64,000 bases of DNA from Candidatus Gastranaerophilales bacterium (GTDB lineage Bacteria > Cyanobacteriota > Vampirovibrionia > Gastranaerophilales > Gastranaerophilaceae). The DNA is taken from positions 1-64,000 of the forward strand of contig JAEELO010000006.1 in assembly GCA_016282705.1 (NCBI GenBank), in the 5' to 3' direction. Positions 47,874 to 57,446 of the stretch are shown here, one piece after another (position 1 is the first letter of the stretch; every line of letters starts with the position of its first letter). The notes under the pieces were generated by a model. That model saw nothing but the letters and a program-made list of their open reading frames with translations, was not told the origin of the DNA and did not search any database. The position numbers and the translations under genes are program-made.

Positions 47874-49359
47874 TTCAATAAATTTTTTAATATTTTTACC
47901 TGTAGTAATATTGGTTACATTTATTATACCCAAGAAATTCCGGTATATTTGGTTATTAATTGCCAGTTATTTCTTCTATATGAGCTGGAATGCAAAATAT
48001 TCAATATTGATTTTATCTGCAACAGTAATATCCTACTTTACGGCGGTTTTTATTTCAAAAATTAATGATTCTGCCTTGCCTGATAATAAGAAAATTTTTA
48101 ATAAAAAGATTTCTTTATTTATATCTATAGCAGCAATCATTTCTGTTTTAGTATTTTTTAAATATTCTAATTTTATTATAGAAATTATTTCATACTTGTC
48201 AGCATTACTACATATTGATTTTTCAATTAAAAAATTTGATATACTTTTGCCGGTTGGTATCTCTTTTTATACATTCCAAACTGTGGGATATATCATTGAT
48301 GTATATAGAAATGAAATAAAAGCCGAGTCTAACTTCTTTAAATATGCTTTATTTGTTTCATTTTTTCCACAATTAGTTGCTGGTCCTATTGAACGTGCAA
48401 AAAATATTCTCTTTCAATTAAATGATATAGAAAAACCTAAATATGAAAATTTAAAGACCGGATTTTTATTAATATTATGGGGATTCTTTTTAAAAATTGT
48501 AATTGCAGACAGAATATCAATTTTTGTTGATACGGTTTATGCGGATACAAATCTGTTTTGCGGGTGGTATATAATTATTGCAACTGTTTTATTTGCTTTT
48601 CAAATATACTGTGATTTTTATGGATACTCAGTTATTGCGCTTGGTTCGGCTAAAATGTTGAATATAAAAATTATGGATAACTTTAATGCTCCGTATTTAG
48701 CATTAAATGTTTCTGATTTCTGGAGAAAATGGCATATTTCGTTAACATCATGGTTATTTGATTATATATATAAACCTTTAGGCGGTAATAAAAAAGGCAA
48801 GCTCAGAAAATATATTAATATTTTGATTGTCTTTTTAATTAGCGGAATATGGCATGGTGCTTCATTCTCCTTTGTGGTTTGGGGTGGTTTAAACGGTTTA
48901 TATTTGATTTTAGAAGATTTAACAAAAACTTTGAGAGAAAATATTCTAAAAATATTTAGAATCAATAAAGATAATATTTCCCACAAAATATTGCAATGCA
49001 TTTTAATTTTTATACTGATTGATATTACTTGGATATTTTTTAGAGCAAAAAGTCTATCCAATGCAGTTGATATTATAAATAATATTTTCACTTCAAACAA
49101 TATATCGATTTTATTTGATGGCTCATTGTTTAATTGCGGTTTGGATGCACCTAATTTTGTGTTATTAATTGTTTCATTATTAATATTATTTATTTCTGAT
49201 TTACTAAAAAATAATAATATTATTATTAGTGAAATTATATTAAAACAGGACTTATGGTTTAAATATCTCGCAATTATATTTATAATATTTTTTATTTTAA
49301 TATTTGGTATGTGGGGTAACTTATATAATCATTCTCAATTTATTTATTTTCAATTTTAA
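47863..49359 (+). CDS. MBOAT-family O-acyltransferase (AlgI/DltB-like)
   Basis: 498 aa with about eleven membrane segments. MBOAT hallmarks: LPVGISFYTFQTVGYIIDVYR, FFPQLVAGPIERA, FWRKWHISLTSWLFDYIYKPLGG and the catalytic His in SGIWHGASFSF. AlgI-type proteins pass acyl groups across the membrane for transfer to extracellular polysaccharides by an SGNH partner, and such a partner is encoded 12 bases downstream. The start overlaps the upstream methyltransferase gene by 11 bases. Confidence 0.95.
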   Translation: MSFNSINFLIFLPVVILVTFIIPKKFRYIWLLIASYFFYMSWNAKYSILILSATVISYFTAVFISKINDSALPDNKKIFNKKISLFISIAAIISVLVFFKYSNFIIEIISYLSALLHIDFSIKKFDILLPVGISFYTFQTVGYIIDVYRNEIKAESNFFKYALFVSFFPQLVAGPIERAKNILFQLNDIEKPKYENLKTGFLLILWGFFLKIVIADRISIFVDTVYADTNLFCGWYIIIATVLFAFQIYCDFYGYSVIALGSAKMLNIKIMDNFNAPYLALNVSDFWRKWHISLTSWLFDYIYKPLGGNKKGKLRKYINILIVFLISGIWHGASFSFVVWGGLNGLYLILEDLTKTLRENILKIFRINKDNISHKILQCILIFILIDITWIFFRAKSLSNAVDIINNIFTSNNISILFDGSLFNCGLDAPNFVLLIVSLLILFISDLLKNNNIIISEIILKQDLWFKYLAIIFIIFFILIFGMWGNLYNHSQFIYFQF

Positions 49360-49371
49360 AAGGACTATTTT

Positions 49372-50862
49372 ATGCTTAAAATTCTAAAAATCTTTAAATA
49401 TATTTTAATAATAATTTTATTCTTTTTTACTTATTTTGTATGTAATTATATTCTTTCTAATAAGATTTCATATATAATTAACCAATCTTATATCAAAGAA
49501 AAACATCCTGTTGACATAATATTTATTGGTACAAGTCATGTTAGAAATGCAATTTATCCGATGGAATTATGGAATAAATACGGAATAATTTCATATGATG
49601 TATCAGGAAACGGGAATACAATACCGGTTATATACTGGCTATTAATAAATACATTCGATTATAAGAAACCCAAGCTTGTTGTTTTAGATATTTATAATTT
49701 CGCGCCAAATAATAAAATTTCAAATGAGCCGCACCAACTTCATAGTGCATTTGATTTTCTTCCTCTAAGCAAAAATAAAATTAAGGCAATATTTGATTTA
49801 GTTGATGAAAATACTAATGCTATTAAAAAAGATGAAATAAATAATTTCAGATATGAATTGCTTTTTCCGTTTATTATTTATCATTCAAGATGGAATAATT
49901 TATCTTCTGAAGATTTTTTATCTTATAAACATTCCGAAACTAAAGGTAGTGAATTGACAAGCCGTGTTGTTAAATTTGATTATAGAATTCAAGATTATGA
50001 TGAACATAAATATGATGAACTGGCTAAAAAATATATAATCAGGATTATTGAATCGTGCAAAAATAATAATATAGATATTATGTTAATAAATACCGGATTT
50101 AATGCCACACCGACGGTTAAAATGTTCTCTGATTCAATTCCGGAAATAGCAAAAAAATATAATATAGACTATATTGATTTTACAAATATGAATATTATAA
50201 ATTTTGATACAGATGTTTCAACAGCGGGAATTAATGTACATCTTAATTTCTCAGGTGCACAAAAAATGACAGATTATTTAGGCAATTATATAAATAATAA
50301 ATATAATTTTGAAAATAAAAAGGAAAATAAAATTTATTTAGATTGGGAAAAAGATTTTCAAATATATAAAAATGATAAATATTCTATGATAAAAGATATA
50401 ATTGATTTAGACCAATATCTTGTTATGTTATCTGATGATAATATTGATGTTTTAATTGAATTATTTAATGATAATTTATTTAAAAATTCATATTTTGAAA
50501 CTTTATTTAAAAATATTGGTATAGAAAAAAAGAATATTTCCGGCGATATTCGTTATATAACTCTAAATAACAAAAAACAGGCAGAATACATAAATAAATA
50601 TTCTGATAATATTCAAACAAATATTGGTTTGTTAACCAGATATGACGATAATAATTCAATTAATATAAATGGTGATAATATTTATTTAAATAACAAATTC
50701 TTATATTCAAAAAATGAAAATAGTGTTGTTTCATTTGATATAAGAGTAATTGTTCTTGATAAAGAAACAAAAGATATTATAGATGATTCATTATTTTATA
50801 CAGACAGAAATACAGGTAAAGCAATAAAATTAGGCGAATATACAGATAAATATGTTTTTTAA
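49372..50862 (+). CDS. Membrane-anchored SGNH/DltD-AlgJ-like partner of the MBOAT protein
   Basis: 496 aa. N-terminal membrane anchor (FKYILIIILFFFTYFVCNYIL), then an SGNH-like domain: IFIGTSHVRNAIYP in place of GDSxS, a GNGNT turn and the catalytic-His block GINVHLNFSGAQKMTDYLG. The last 170 residues have no known domain. This is the expected layout of the enzyme that takes acyl groups delivered by the MBOAT protein and places them on an extracellular glycan. AAAGGA precedes the ATG, and a terminator follows. Confidence 0.8.
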   Translation: MLKILKIFKYILIIILFFFTYFVCNYILSNKISYIINQSYIKEKHPVDIIFIGTSHVRNAIYPMELWNKYGIISYDVSGNGNTIPVIYWLLINTFDYKKPKLVVLDIYNFAPNNKISNEPHQLHSAFDFLPLSKNKIKAIFDLVDENTNAIKKDEINNFRYELLFPFIIYHSRWNNLSSEDFLSYKHSETKGSELTSRVVKFDYRIQDYDEHKYDELAKKYIIRIIESCKNNNIDIMLINTGFNATPTVKMFSDSIPEIAKKYNIDYIDFTNMNIINFDTDVSTAGINVHLNFSGAQKMTDYLGNYINNKYNFENKKENKIYLDWEKDFQIYKNDKYSMIKDIIDLDQYLVMLSDDNIDVLIELFNDNLFKNSYFETLFKNIGIEKKNISGDIRYITLNNKKQAEYINKYSDNIQTNIGLLTRYDDNNSININGDNIYLNNKFLYSKNENSVVSFDIRVIVLDKETKDIIDDSLFYTDRNTGKAIKLGEYTDKYVF

Positions 50863-50883
50863 TGAAAAGTAAATTCCAAATAT

Positions 50884-50911
50884 AAAAAAGAAGCCGTTTG
50901 GCTTCTTTTTT
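50884..50911. terminator. Bidirectional terminator after the MBOAT/SGNH operon
   Basis: Perfect 12-bp stem aaaaaagaagcc / ggcttctttttt with a 4-nt loop, between the SGNH gene (+) and the ribbon-helix-helix gene (-). Confidence 0.92.
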
Positions 50912-50929
50912 ACTTTAATTCGGGTTTTA

Positions 50930-51118
50930 TCAGTCAAGCAATGTTTCTAATATGCTTGCATTCTTCATTGCTATTGCGTTCTCTTTAATTCTTTGTTTAT
51001 GAATGTATGTTCTTAATGCTTCTCTGATTAATTCACTTCTGGTACGATTTTCACCTTCTGCAACTTCATCAATTCTACTTAAAAACTCTTCGGGCATAGA
51101 TATTAAAACACGTGCCAT
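50930..51118 (-). CDS. Ribbon-helix-helix (CopG-like) transcriptional regulator
   Basis: 62 aa from the ATG at 51118, which follows AGAGG; the track start at 51133 adds MKEVF. The sequence ARVLISMPEEFLSRIDEVAE..RTRSELIREALRTYIHK is the classic strand-helix-helix of MetJ/Arc repressors. It binds DNA as a dimer through the N-terminal strand. Many such proteins are antitoxins, but no toxin-like ORF is adjacent (the next upstream gene is the helicase), so it is more likely a solo regulator. Confidence 0.88.
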   Translation of the reverse strand: MARVLISMPEEFLSRIDEVAEGENRTRSELIREALRTYIHKQRIKENAIAMKNASILETLLD

Positions 51119-51217
51119 AAAAACCTCTTTCAATAATAATTCTTCTATTTATATAAAAACTTAAAAAAATAAAAATTGCATAAAAAGTATATATTCTTTA
51201 TAACTTTTTTACAAAAA

Positions 51218-53704
51218 TTAAAACTTTTTAAGTTGTGCAAAAGAGGAATCTAAAGCTTTTTGTCCGAATTTGCCAAAATCTACAATAATCATAGAGGAAG
51301 AACCAACTTCTTTAATTTCAACAACCTTCCCGACTCCGAATTTTGAGTGAAATACCCTGTCTCCTGATGTAAAATCAATATTTTGAGATGAAGAAGAATT
51401 ATTTAAATGTTCCTGTTCCGCTGTTTGTGTTTCTTTTAGTTTTTTTTCAAGAAGCAATTTTTTTATCGGATTGTTTTCAAGTATATCTTTAATTTTTTCA
51501 TTATCATTTTTAATTCGTTCTTCTTTATTAATGTCATGATTTCTGCTTTTAATGACAAAACTGGTATTGTGTTGTAATTTTCTTTTTGAAGGAGCAACAA
51601 AACCTTTTCCGAATGTTGTAACTGATTTAATACTGCCGTCTGAATTCTCAGATAACTGCCTTGATTTAATTGAATCAACCGCTCTTTTAAATGTGTAGGT
51701 TTCTTTTTGTGCAGATGAAGATGACGTAATGTTGTCTGATTCTTCGCTATCTATAAGCATTGGCGGAATTTCCGAAATAAATCTGCTTGGATTATAGTAT
51801 TTATAGTCACCCCACATCTTACGGCGTTTTGCACAGCTCAAGAACAAATGTTTCTTTGCTCTTGTAATTCCAACATACATAAGACGGCGTTCTTCTTCCA
51901 TCTCTGACGGTGATTCTAAAGACCTGTTATGTGGAAATATTCCTTCTTCAAGACCAGCCAAAAACACTGTATCAAATTCCAACCCCTTTGCGCTGTGAAG
52001 TGTCATTAAGGTCAGAGCATTTGTATCATCAACATAGGTATCAATGTCGCTGACAAGAGAAACTTGTGATAAAAATTCGCCGAGTATATCCTCGTCTGTG
52101 GGTGTAAATTCATTTGCAACACTTATAAATTCTTGCAGGTTATCAATTCTTCCTTCTGCCGTAGTCTCATCTTCATTTTCTTCTACATCTTTTTTGTATC
52201 CGGATTTTTCAAGTACATAGCCGATGAATGCCGGCAAATCCATTTTATAATAGGCTGACTGAAAATCAGTAATTAACTCATAAAAGGCTTTTAGTTTGGC
52301 TTTTACACCTGAGGAAAATTCATCATATTTATCGATATCTTTTAGTATTTCTATAAACGGATTTTCTGTATTATCTGAAATCTCAAGCAGTTTATCGACA
52401 GTTGCCGTTCCTATTGCTCTTTTGGGAACATTGATTATTCTTCTTAAACTTTGTGAATCCTGAGGATTGTAGATTAATTTTAAGTATGCAACAATATCTT
52501 TAATTTCTTTTCTGTCATAGAATTTTAACCCGCCGACTACTTTATATGGTACATTGTTAGCCATACAGGCTTCTTCAATAGCTCTTGATTGAGAGTTAGT
52601 TCTGTATAATACAGCAATATCTGAAAGCGGTTTTGAAACAGAAAGTCTGTTTACTTCTCTTACGAGATGCAGTGCCTCATCTGCCTCGTCATTAGCATAA
52701 TATAATGAAAGTTTTTCACCTTTTCCAAGGTTTGAATATAAATTTTTACTTATTCTTTGTTTATTGTTGCAAATTACACTATTAGCGGCATCAAGTATTG
52801 TTTCTGCCGAACGATAATTTTGCTCCAATTTTATCAAATGTGTTTTTTTATAAGTAGACTGTAAATTCAATATTATTCTGTAATCTGCGCCTCTCCAGCT
52901 GTAGATTGACTGGTCAACATCACCAACTACACATAAGCTTTTTTCCGGTGGTATTTCTTCTTCATCTTTATTATTTGTGTATATAGCATTAATCATCTTA
53001 TATTGACATAAGTTTGTATCTTGAAATTCATCAACAAGAATATGTTTAAATCGGTTAAAATACTTACTTCTGACGGTTTCTGATTGTTCAAGCAATTTAA
53101 CGGCAAGAACAAGCATATCATCAAAATCTAAGGCATTATTAGCAAGTAATTGTTTTTGATATTCAAGAAATATTTGAGCATATTTTTCAGTTCTGTAGTC
53201 TCTTGCACGGGTTGCATAATTATATGCATCATACATTTTATTCTTTGCATTGGAAATTATTGTCTTTAAGAGTTTGGGCTGATATATCTTTTCATCCAAA
53301 CTGCATTTTTTTATAGCATTTTTTATGACAGTATTAGAATCTGTATCATCATATATTACAAATTTATTATTATATGATTTTCCGTCTTCATCTTTATATT
53401 CGGAAATATCTGTTCTTAGTATTCTGCCAGAAATGGAGTGGAATGTACCAATCCACATTTTTTTTGCTTTTTCTTCACCTATCATTGAAGATAGTCTTTG
53501 AACCATTTCTTTTGCCGCTTTGTTAGTGAAAGTTACTGCAAGAATTTCATAAGGAGAAACACCATTTTTAACCAAATTTGCTATTCTTGTAGTCAAAACT
53601 TTAGTCTTTCCGCAGCCTGCACCTGCCAGTACAAGAATAGTACCTCTTTCTTGTAATACAGCTTCTTTCTGTTCTCTGTTTAATCCCTCTAACAAATCCG
53701 TCAT
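51218..53704 (-). CDS. pcrA: UvrD/PcrA-type DNA helicase
   Basis: 828 aa from the ATG at 53704 (MTDLLEGLNREQKEAV), the standard start of this family; the track start 17 codons upstream is unlikely. Superfamily 1 motifs: LAGAGCGKTKVLTTRI, AVTFTNKAAKEM, DEFQDTN, GDVDQSIYSWRGAD, EQNYRS, LMTLHSAKGLEFD and YVGITRAKK. The C-terminus SGDRVFHSKFGVGKVVEI is the small tail domain seen in PcrA. It unwinds DNA 3' to 5' in repair and in clearing recombination intermediates. Confidence 0.95.
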   Translation of the reverse strand: MTDLLEGLNREQKEAVLQERGTILVLAGAGCGKTKVLTTRIANLVKNGVSPYEILAVTFTNKAAKEMVQRLSSMIGEEKAKKMWIGTFHSISGRILRTDISEYKDEDGKSYNNKFVIYDDTDSNTVIKNAIKKCSLDEKIYQPKLLKTIISNAKNKMYDAYNYATRARDYRTEKYAQIFLEYQKQLLANNALDFDDMLVLAVKLLEQSETVRSKYFNRFKHILVDEFQDTNLCQYKMINAIYTNNKDEEEIPPEKSLCVVGDVDQSIYSWRGADYRIILNLQSTYKKTHLIKLEQNYRSAETILDAANSVICNNKQRISKNLYSNLGKGEKLSLYYANDEADEALHLVREVNRLSVSKPLSDIAVLYRTNSQSRAIEEACMANNVPYKVVGGLKFYDRKEIKDIVAYLKLIYNPQDSQSLRRIINVPKRAIGTATVDKLLEISDNTENPFIEILKDIDKYDEFSSGVKAKLKAFYELITDFQSAYYKMDLPAFIGYVLEKSGYKKDVEENEDETTAEGRIDNLQEFISVANEFTPTDEDILGEFLSQVSLVSDIDTYVDDTNALTLMTLHSAKGLEFDTVFLAGLEEGIFPHNRSLESPSEMEEERRLMYVGITRAKKHLFLSCAKRRKMWGDYKYYNPSRFISEIPPMLIDSEESDNITSSSSAQKETYTFKRAVDSIKSRQLSENSDGSIKSVTTFGKGFVAPSKRKLQHNTSFVIKSRNHDINKEERIKNDNEKIKDILENNPIKKLLLEKKLKETQTAEQEHLNNSSSSQNIDFTSGDRVFHSKFGVGKVVEIKEVGSSSMIIVDFGKFGQKALDSSFAQLKKF

Positions 53705-53857
53705 TATTAAAATACTATATAACCTATCTACATAAATACTATAATATAAAAGCAATTGTTAATACACTAATATTGCAAATATTAACATGTACCTTTTATT
53801 TTTTCAAAAATGTGGTATGATTAATATATTGTATTATACAAATTAATAAGGAAATTT

Positions 53858-54418
53858 ATGTCAGACGAGAATAAACAAGAGCAGCAAATTATGGTACCTG
53901 TTGATGATATGGATACAGTACCGGCGAAAGATGCTCATACTCTTGATGCACTAGCAATGGAATTGGCAACAATACAACAATCAGCAAAGAAAGTTGCAAT
54001 AATTGGCAGCAGAAATCTTCCAATTACACATCAGCAAATTATAGAAATATTATCATATGCATTAGTAATGCAAGGTAATACAGTAATTACATCAGGAGGT
54101 TCAAGCGGTACAAATGCTGCAACTATCAGAGGTGCTATGAAAGCTAATCCTGATAAGTTAAGAGTTATTCTTCCTCAAACAATCGGACAGCAGCCATCAG
54201 ATGTTCAAGACCAATTAATTGGTGTTCCCAATATTATTGAACATCCGGATCGTTCAATGATGACTCTTGCAGATGCAAGCCGTATTTGTAACAGAGAGAT
54301 TATAGATGAATGTCAGCAATTAATTTGTTTCTTATCCCATACATCTAATACCTTACATAAAGCAATACAACATGCTGAAGATTCTCATAAGGTTGTAACA
54401 GCATTCTATTTAGATTAA
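53858..54418 (+). CDS. Cyanobacterial-type SLOG/DprA-like nucleotide-binding protein
   Basis: 186 aa. The core KVAIIGSRNLPITHQQIIEILSYALVMQG..ITSGGSSGTNAATIRGAM is the Rossmann-like SLOG/DprA fold with its GS and SGG nucleotide-phosphate loops. The remainder (ILPQTIGQQP, DASRICNREIIDECQQLICF) closely resembles a short conserved protein I recall from Cyanobacteria annotated as recombination-mediator-like. It lacks the rest of DprA, so a role in DNA uptake is not assured; nucleotide or ligand binding is the safer statement. AAGGA precedes the ATG. Confidence 0.78.
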   Translation: MSDENKQEQQIMVPVDDMDTVPAKDAHTLDALAMELATIQQSAKKVAIIGSRNLPITHQQIIEILSYALVMQGNTVITSGGSSGTNAATIRGAMKANPDKLRVILPQTIGQQPSDVQDQLIGVPNIIEHPDRSMMTLADASRICNREIIDECQQLICFLSHTSNTLHKAIQHAEDSHKVVTAFYLD

Positions 54419-55962
54419 TGTATAAATATAAAAGCTTTTTATCAGACAAAATACCCATTATTATAAATATTGCAGTATTTTGTCTGATAGTTTATTTATC
54501 ATATTGTTTCTCTCAGTATCACACGGTAATTTTGGATGATTTATATCAAATTTTCATTGATAAAGATAAAAGTATATTTAATCAGTTTATCTTAGATGTT
54601 TATCATGGCAGATATATTGGTAATTTTTTGACAAAATTTACAGGCTCTGTACTGCCATTTTGTTTTGGAATTCAGGTAAATATATGGGCAAATACATATG
54701 GTGCTGTTATAAAGGGAATATTTTTAGCAATTTTTTGTTTTACAATTGCAAATTTTTCGTGTATTTTTTCAAAAAACAAATTTATAGTTCCTTTTTTGGC
54801 AGTAATCATATATTTGTTTTATCAATATAATTTTATTGGAAAATATCCTGATTTTTTGTACACATCTTTCTACGGATTTACTTTCCCTTTTATATTTTTC
54901 TTAATTTTTCTGTATTATTTAATTAATTATTTATTTCTAATAAAAAATATAAACTTTAAAATGCTTTATTTATTTGCATTTTTAACGGGAATTTCAACAG
55001 AATTTACGTCAATTACCCTATTTATTATTTTATTATTATTGATTACGTGTAAAAGGCTATTTGACAGTGATTTAAAACCTATTTATATCAGTTTTGTATT
55101 TTTATCAACAGGCATACTGCTATATTTTATAAATCCCGGATTAATTCGCTTAGCTATGGAAAAAGGTACATTTCAGTACAATTTTATAGAAGAATTGCCT
55201 CAATTTTTAAATGGTTTTTGTTCTGTTTTTTATACTGAATTCATAAAATATTTAATAATAATTCTATGCTTAATGCTCGTTATAAACTATTTTTCTGAAA
55301 AGGTAATAAAAAATAAAATCCTTCTTTTTTCTGCAATATTATTGATATCCGGCTTTTGTTTTTATTTTTTACTAATATTTACCGGAAGAACAAATTTTAA
55401 AGAATATTCTTTATATGTTTATCATTTAGACCTTATTATGCAAATGAAGATATATTTAATAATGAATATATTTTTGTTATTTGGCGTTATTGCAAAAAGA
55501 GGAACAGTATTCATAGTTACATTGGCTGTTATTCTTTTATATTTGCTTTCTGCTTTTAATACCTTAAATGTAATTAATGAACAATGGTATATAAACAGAT
55601 ATTTATTGAAACACGGCATTAAAACATATGCATATGAAAGACAGGGGAAATTCTATAAAAATTTGTATTCTCAAAGGTATTTACTTGAGAGAATTTATGC
55701 ATTTTTTGCTTATAAAAATATACCTGTTACCATAATGGAAAACGATTCATATGATTTACCGTCATCATATTTTCCGTATTCAGATGTATATATAAAAGCG
55801 GTATATGGAAATTCGCCCGAAATTATAAATAAAACAAATAATTTAGATGAACTTTATAATATTTATATTAAAAATGGCGGATGTGAAATAAATAAAACAG
55901 ATATAGAAAAAACAGATTTTCAACAATTATTGAATAAAGACTATGTTTTAATTTGCAAGTAA
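54418..55962 (+). CDS. Polytopic membrane protein, DUF6056-like
   Basis: 514 aa with about ten hydrophobic segments and a C-terminal soluble part of about 120 residues. The opening extracytoplasmic loop (YHTVILDDLYQIFIDKDKS) with paired Asp after the first helix recalls DUF6056/GtrII-type glycosyltransferase-like membrane proteins, but the match is only in layout. TAATG overlap with the SLOG gene implies coupled translation, although no functional link is obvious. The 3' end overlaps the convergent FAD oxidoreductase by 15 bases. Confidence 0.6.
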   Translation: MYKYKSFLSDKIPIIINIAVFCLIVYLSYCFSQYHTVILDDLYQIFIDKDKSIFNQFILDVYHGRYIGNFLTKFTGSVLPFCFGIQVNIWANTYGAVIKGIFLAIFCFTIANFSCIFSKNKFIVPFLAVIIYLFYQYNFIGKYPDFLYTSFYGFTFPFIFFLIFLYYLINYLFLIKNINFKMLYLFAFLTGISTEFTSITLFIILLLLITCKRLFDSDLKPIYISFVFLSTGILLYFINPGLIRLAMEKGTFQYNFIEELPQFLNGFCSVFYTEFIKYLIIILCLMLVINYFSEKVIKNKILLFSAILLISGFCFYFLLIFTGRTNFKEYSLYVYHLDLIMQMKIYLIMNIFLLFGVIAKRGTVFIVTLAVILLYLLSAFNTLNVINEQWYINRYLLKHGIKTYAYERQGKFYKNLYSQRYLLERIYAFFAYKNIPVTIMENDSYDLPSSYFPYSDVYIKAVYGNSPEIINKTNNLDELYNIYIKNGGCEINKTDIEKTDFQQLLNKDYVLICK

Positions 55963-57228
55963 ACCTGATTTTTTTGCTATATCTTTTGCTGCAGCTTCCC
56001 CCATAGAGAAGCAGTTCAATTGTGTTCGTATTGCAGCTTGTGCTTCAAAATCAGCACTGATTATCCTGCCTGCTGCATACAATTGCTCGAATTTTTCAGA
56101 TATAAGAGCCTCTATAGGAACATAATATCTTGAATTATGAAATTCAAGTTTATCTTCTTTATAACTGTTGGAATGTATATCTATAGGATAATCAGAGCAA
56201 AAGGCAATATTTTCAAATTGTTTAGGATTAATAATATCGTCAACGGTAACAGTATATTTGCCTTTAACTCTATATGATTCTCTAATTCCAAGAACATCAG
56301 AAATATGTGAAATAAATGCATTTTCAAATCCCGGAAAATATTTTTTACAGAATTTATATAGTCTGTATATTCTTTCTCTGCCTTGTTTTACTGCTTTTGA
56401 ATATATATAAGGGTTATGAATATCATCATTATCATTAAGAATAATTCTTGGTGCATTAAAATTAAGCGTCCCAGACATATTGGGAACTGAAAATACCTGA
56501 AAATAGGCGGTATCATTGAATTCAAGGTCACCATTTTTAACGGCGGCATCAAATATAGGCTTTAATGCCCACTTTGTATTATTATCCCAAGTACAAGCTG
56601 TAGAAAGCATAGTATATAGACCTGTTCTGTCAACGGTTGTTATGTTTCTATCCGTATCTGTTTGTTCTAACCAGTCCGCAAACTTGTCTGTATCAATACC
56701 GGACATCATGAATCTTAAAGTCGTTGCTTGATTTTTTTCAGAATTTTTTTGAAAATCACAATTTAAAATTTTAAAAATTTTTCCGTTTGATGTTGCGTCT
56801 ACAATATATTTCGTTTCAATATATAACGATAATAAATTATGAACTAAGTTTATTGTAAAAGTATGTAATTTATTATCAAAAGAGATATCAGATGGCTCAC
56901 AAGAGAATAATACATTGCATTTCACAGATGCCAGCATTTCATCCAATGCTATTTTTAAAAGTTCTGTATTAAACCATGCCTGATTTCCGTCTATATAAGT
57001 ATGTTGAGCATTAAATTTTTTTGCAAATTTCAATAAGTCATTGAAAAATTCAGTATTTATGTTATTTGTATCAGTTTGCATTGAGGGAATAACAAGTCCT
57101 TTGGTAATAGTGCCGCCTAAAACATCCGATTTTTCAACAAGTAAAGTTTTAAGTCCGTATTTTGCAGCAATATATGCTGCAGCAACTCCTGCAGTTCCGC
57201 CCCCAAATACTAACAAATCATACTTCAT
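55948..57228 (-). CDS. FAD-dependent oxidoreductase (FAD_oxidored family)
   Basis: 426 aa. N-terminal FAD site LLVFGGGTAGVAAAYIAAKYG ending in LLVEKSDVLGGTITKG, where VLGGT fits the PF12831-type family. An internal DVLGIRESYRVKGKY and the terminal AAGRIISADFEAQAAIRTQLNCFSMGEAAA are also typical of that family. Substrate unknown; the family includes enzymes acting on small organic acids and unsaturated or hydroxylated compounds. AGGATA precedes the ATG. A single gene in an AT-rich setting. Confidence 0.85.
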   Translation of the reverse strand: MKYDLLVFGGGTAGVAAAYIAAKYGLKTLLVEKSDVLGGTITKGLVIPSMQTDTNNINTEFFNDLLKFAKKFNAQHTYIDGNQAWFNTELLKIALDEMLASVKCNVLFSCEPSDISFDNKLHTFTINLVHNLLSLYIETKYIVDATSNGKIFKILNCDFQKNSEKNQATTLRFMMSGIDTDKFADWLEQTDTDRNITTVDRTGLYTMLSTACTWDNNTKWALKPIFDAAVKNGDLEFNDTAYFQVFSVPNMSGTLNFNAPRIILNDNDDIHNPYIYSKAVKQGRERIYRLYKFCKKYFPGFENAFISHISDVLGIRESYRVKGKYTVTVDDIINPKQFENIAFCSDYPIDIHSNSYKEDKLEFHNSRYYVPIEALISEKFEQLYAAGRIISADFEAQAAIRTQLNCFSMGEAAAKDIAKKSGLLAN

Positions 57229-57446
57229 AGTTTATCCTATTTAATCTCGTACAGCATATCAAATTCAATAATGATATACTCTCTGGTCAATTTAGACTTT
57301 TATTATAGACAATGTAAAAGTAATAGTCAATTTATATAGTATTTTATAAAAAATTTTTTAATTTAAAATTATTCTTATATTATATCTCTATAAGATATAT
57401 AATTATAAAATATTATAATAGCTCGAATAGAAATATAACAATAAAA

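Noticed and set aside
50930-51133. Ribbon-helix-helix gene as half of a toxin-antitoxin pair
   Set aside because: No small toxin-like ORF precedes or follows it; the flanks are a terminator and a helicase gene.
57229-57446. Small RNA or riboswitch in the AT-rich gap
   Set aside because: Only a 7-bp A/T hairpin (tatatct/agatata) is seen, with no recognisable conserved core or terminator.
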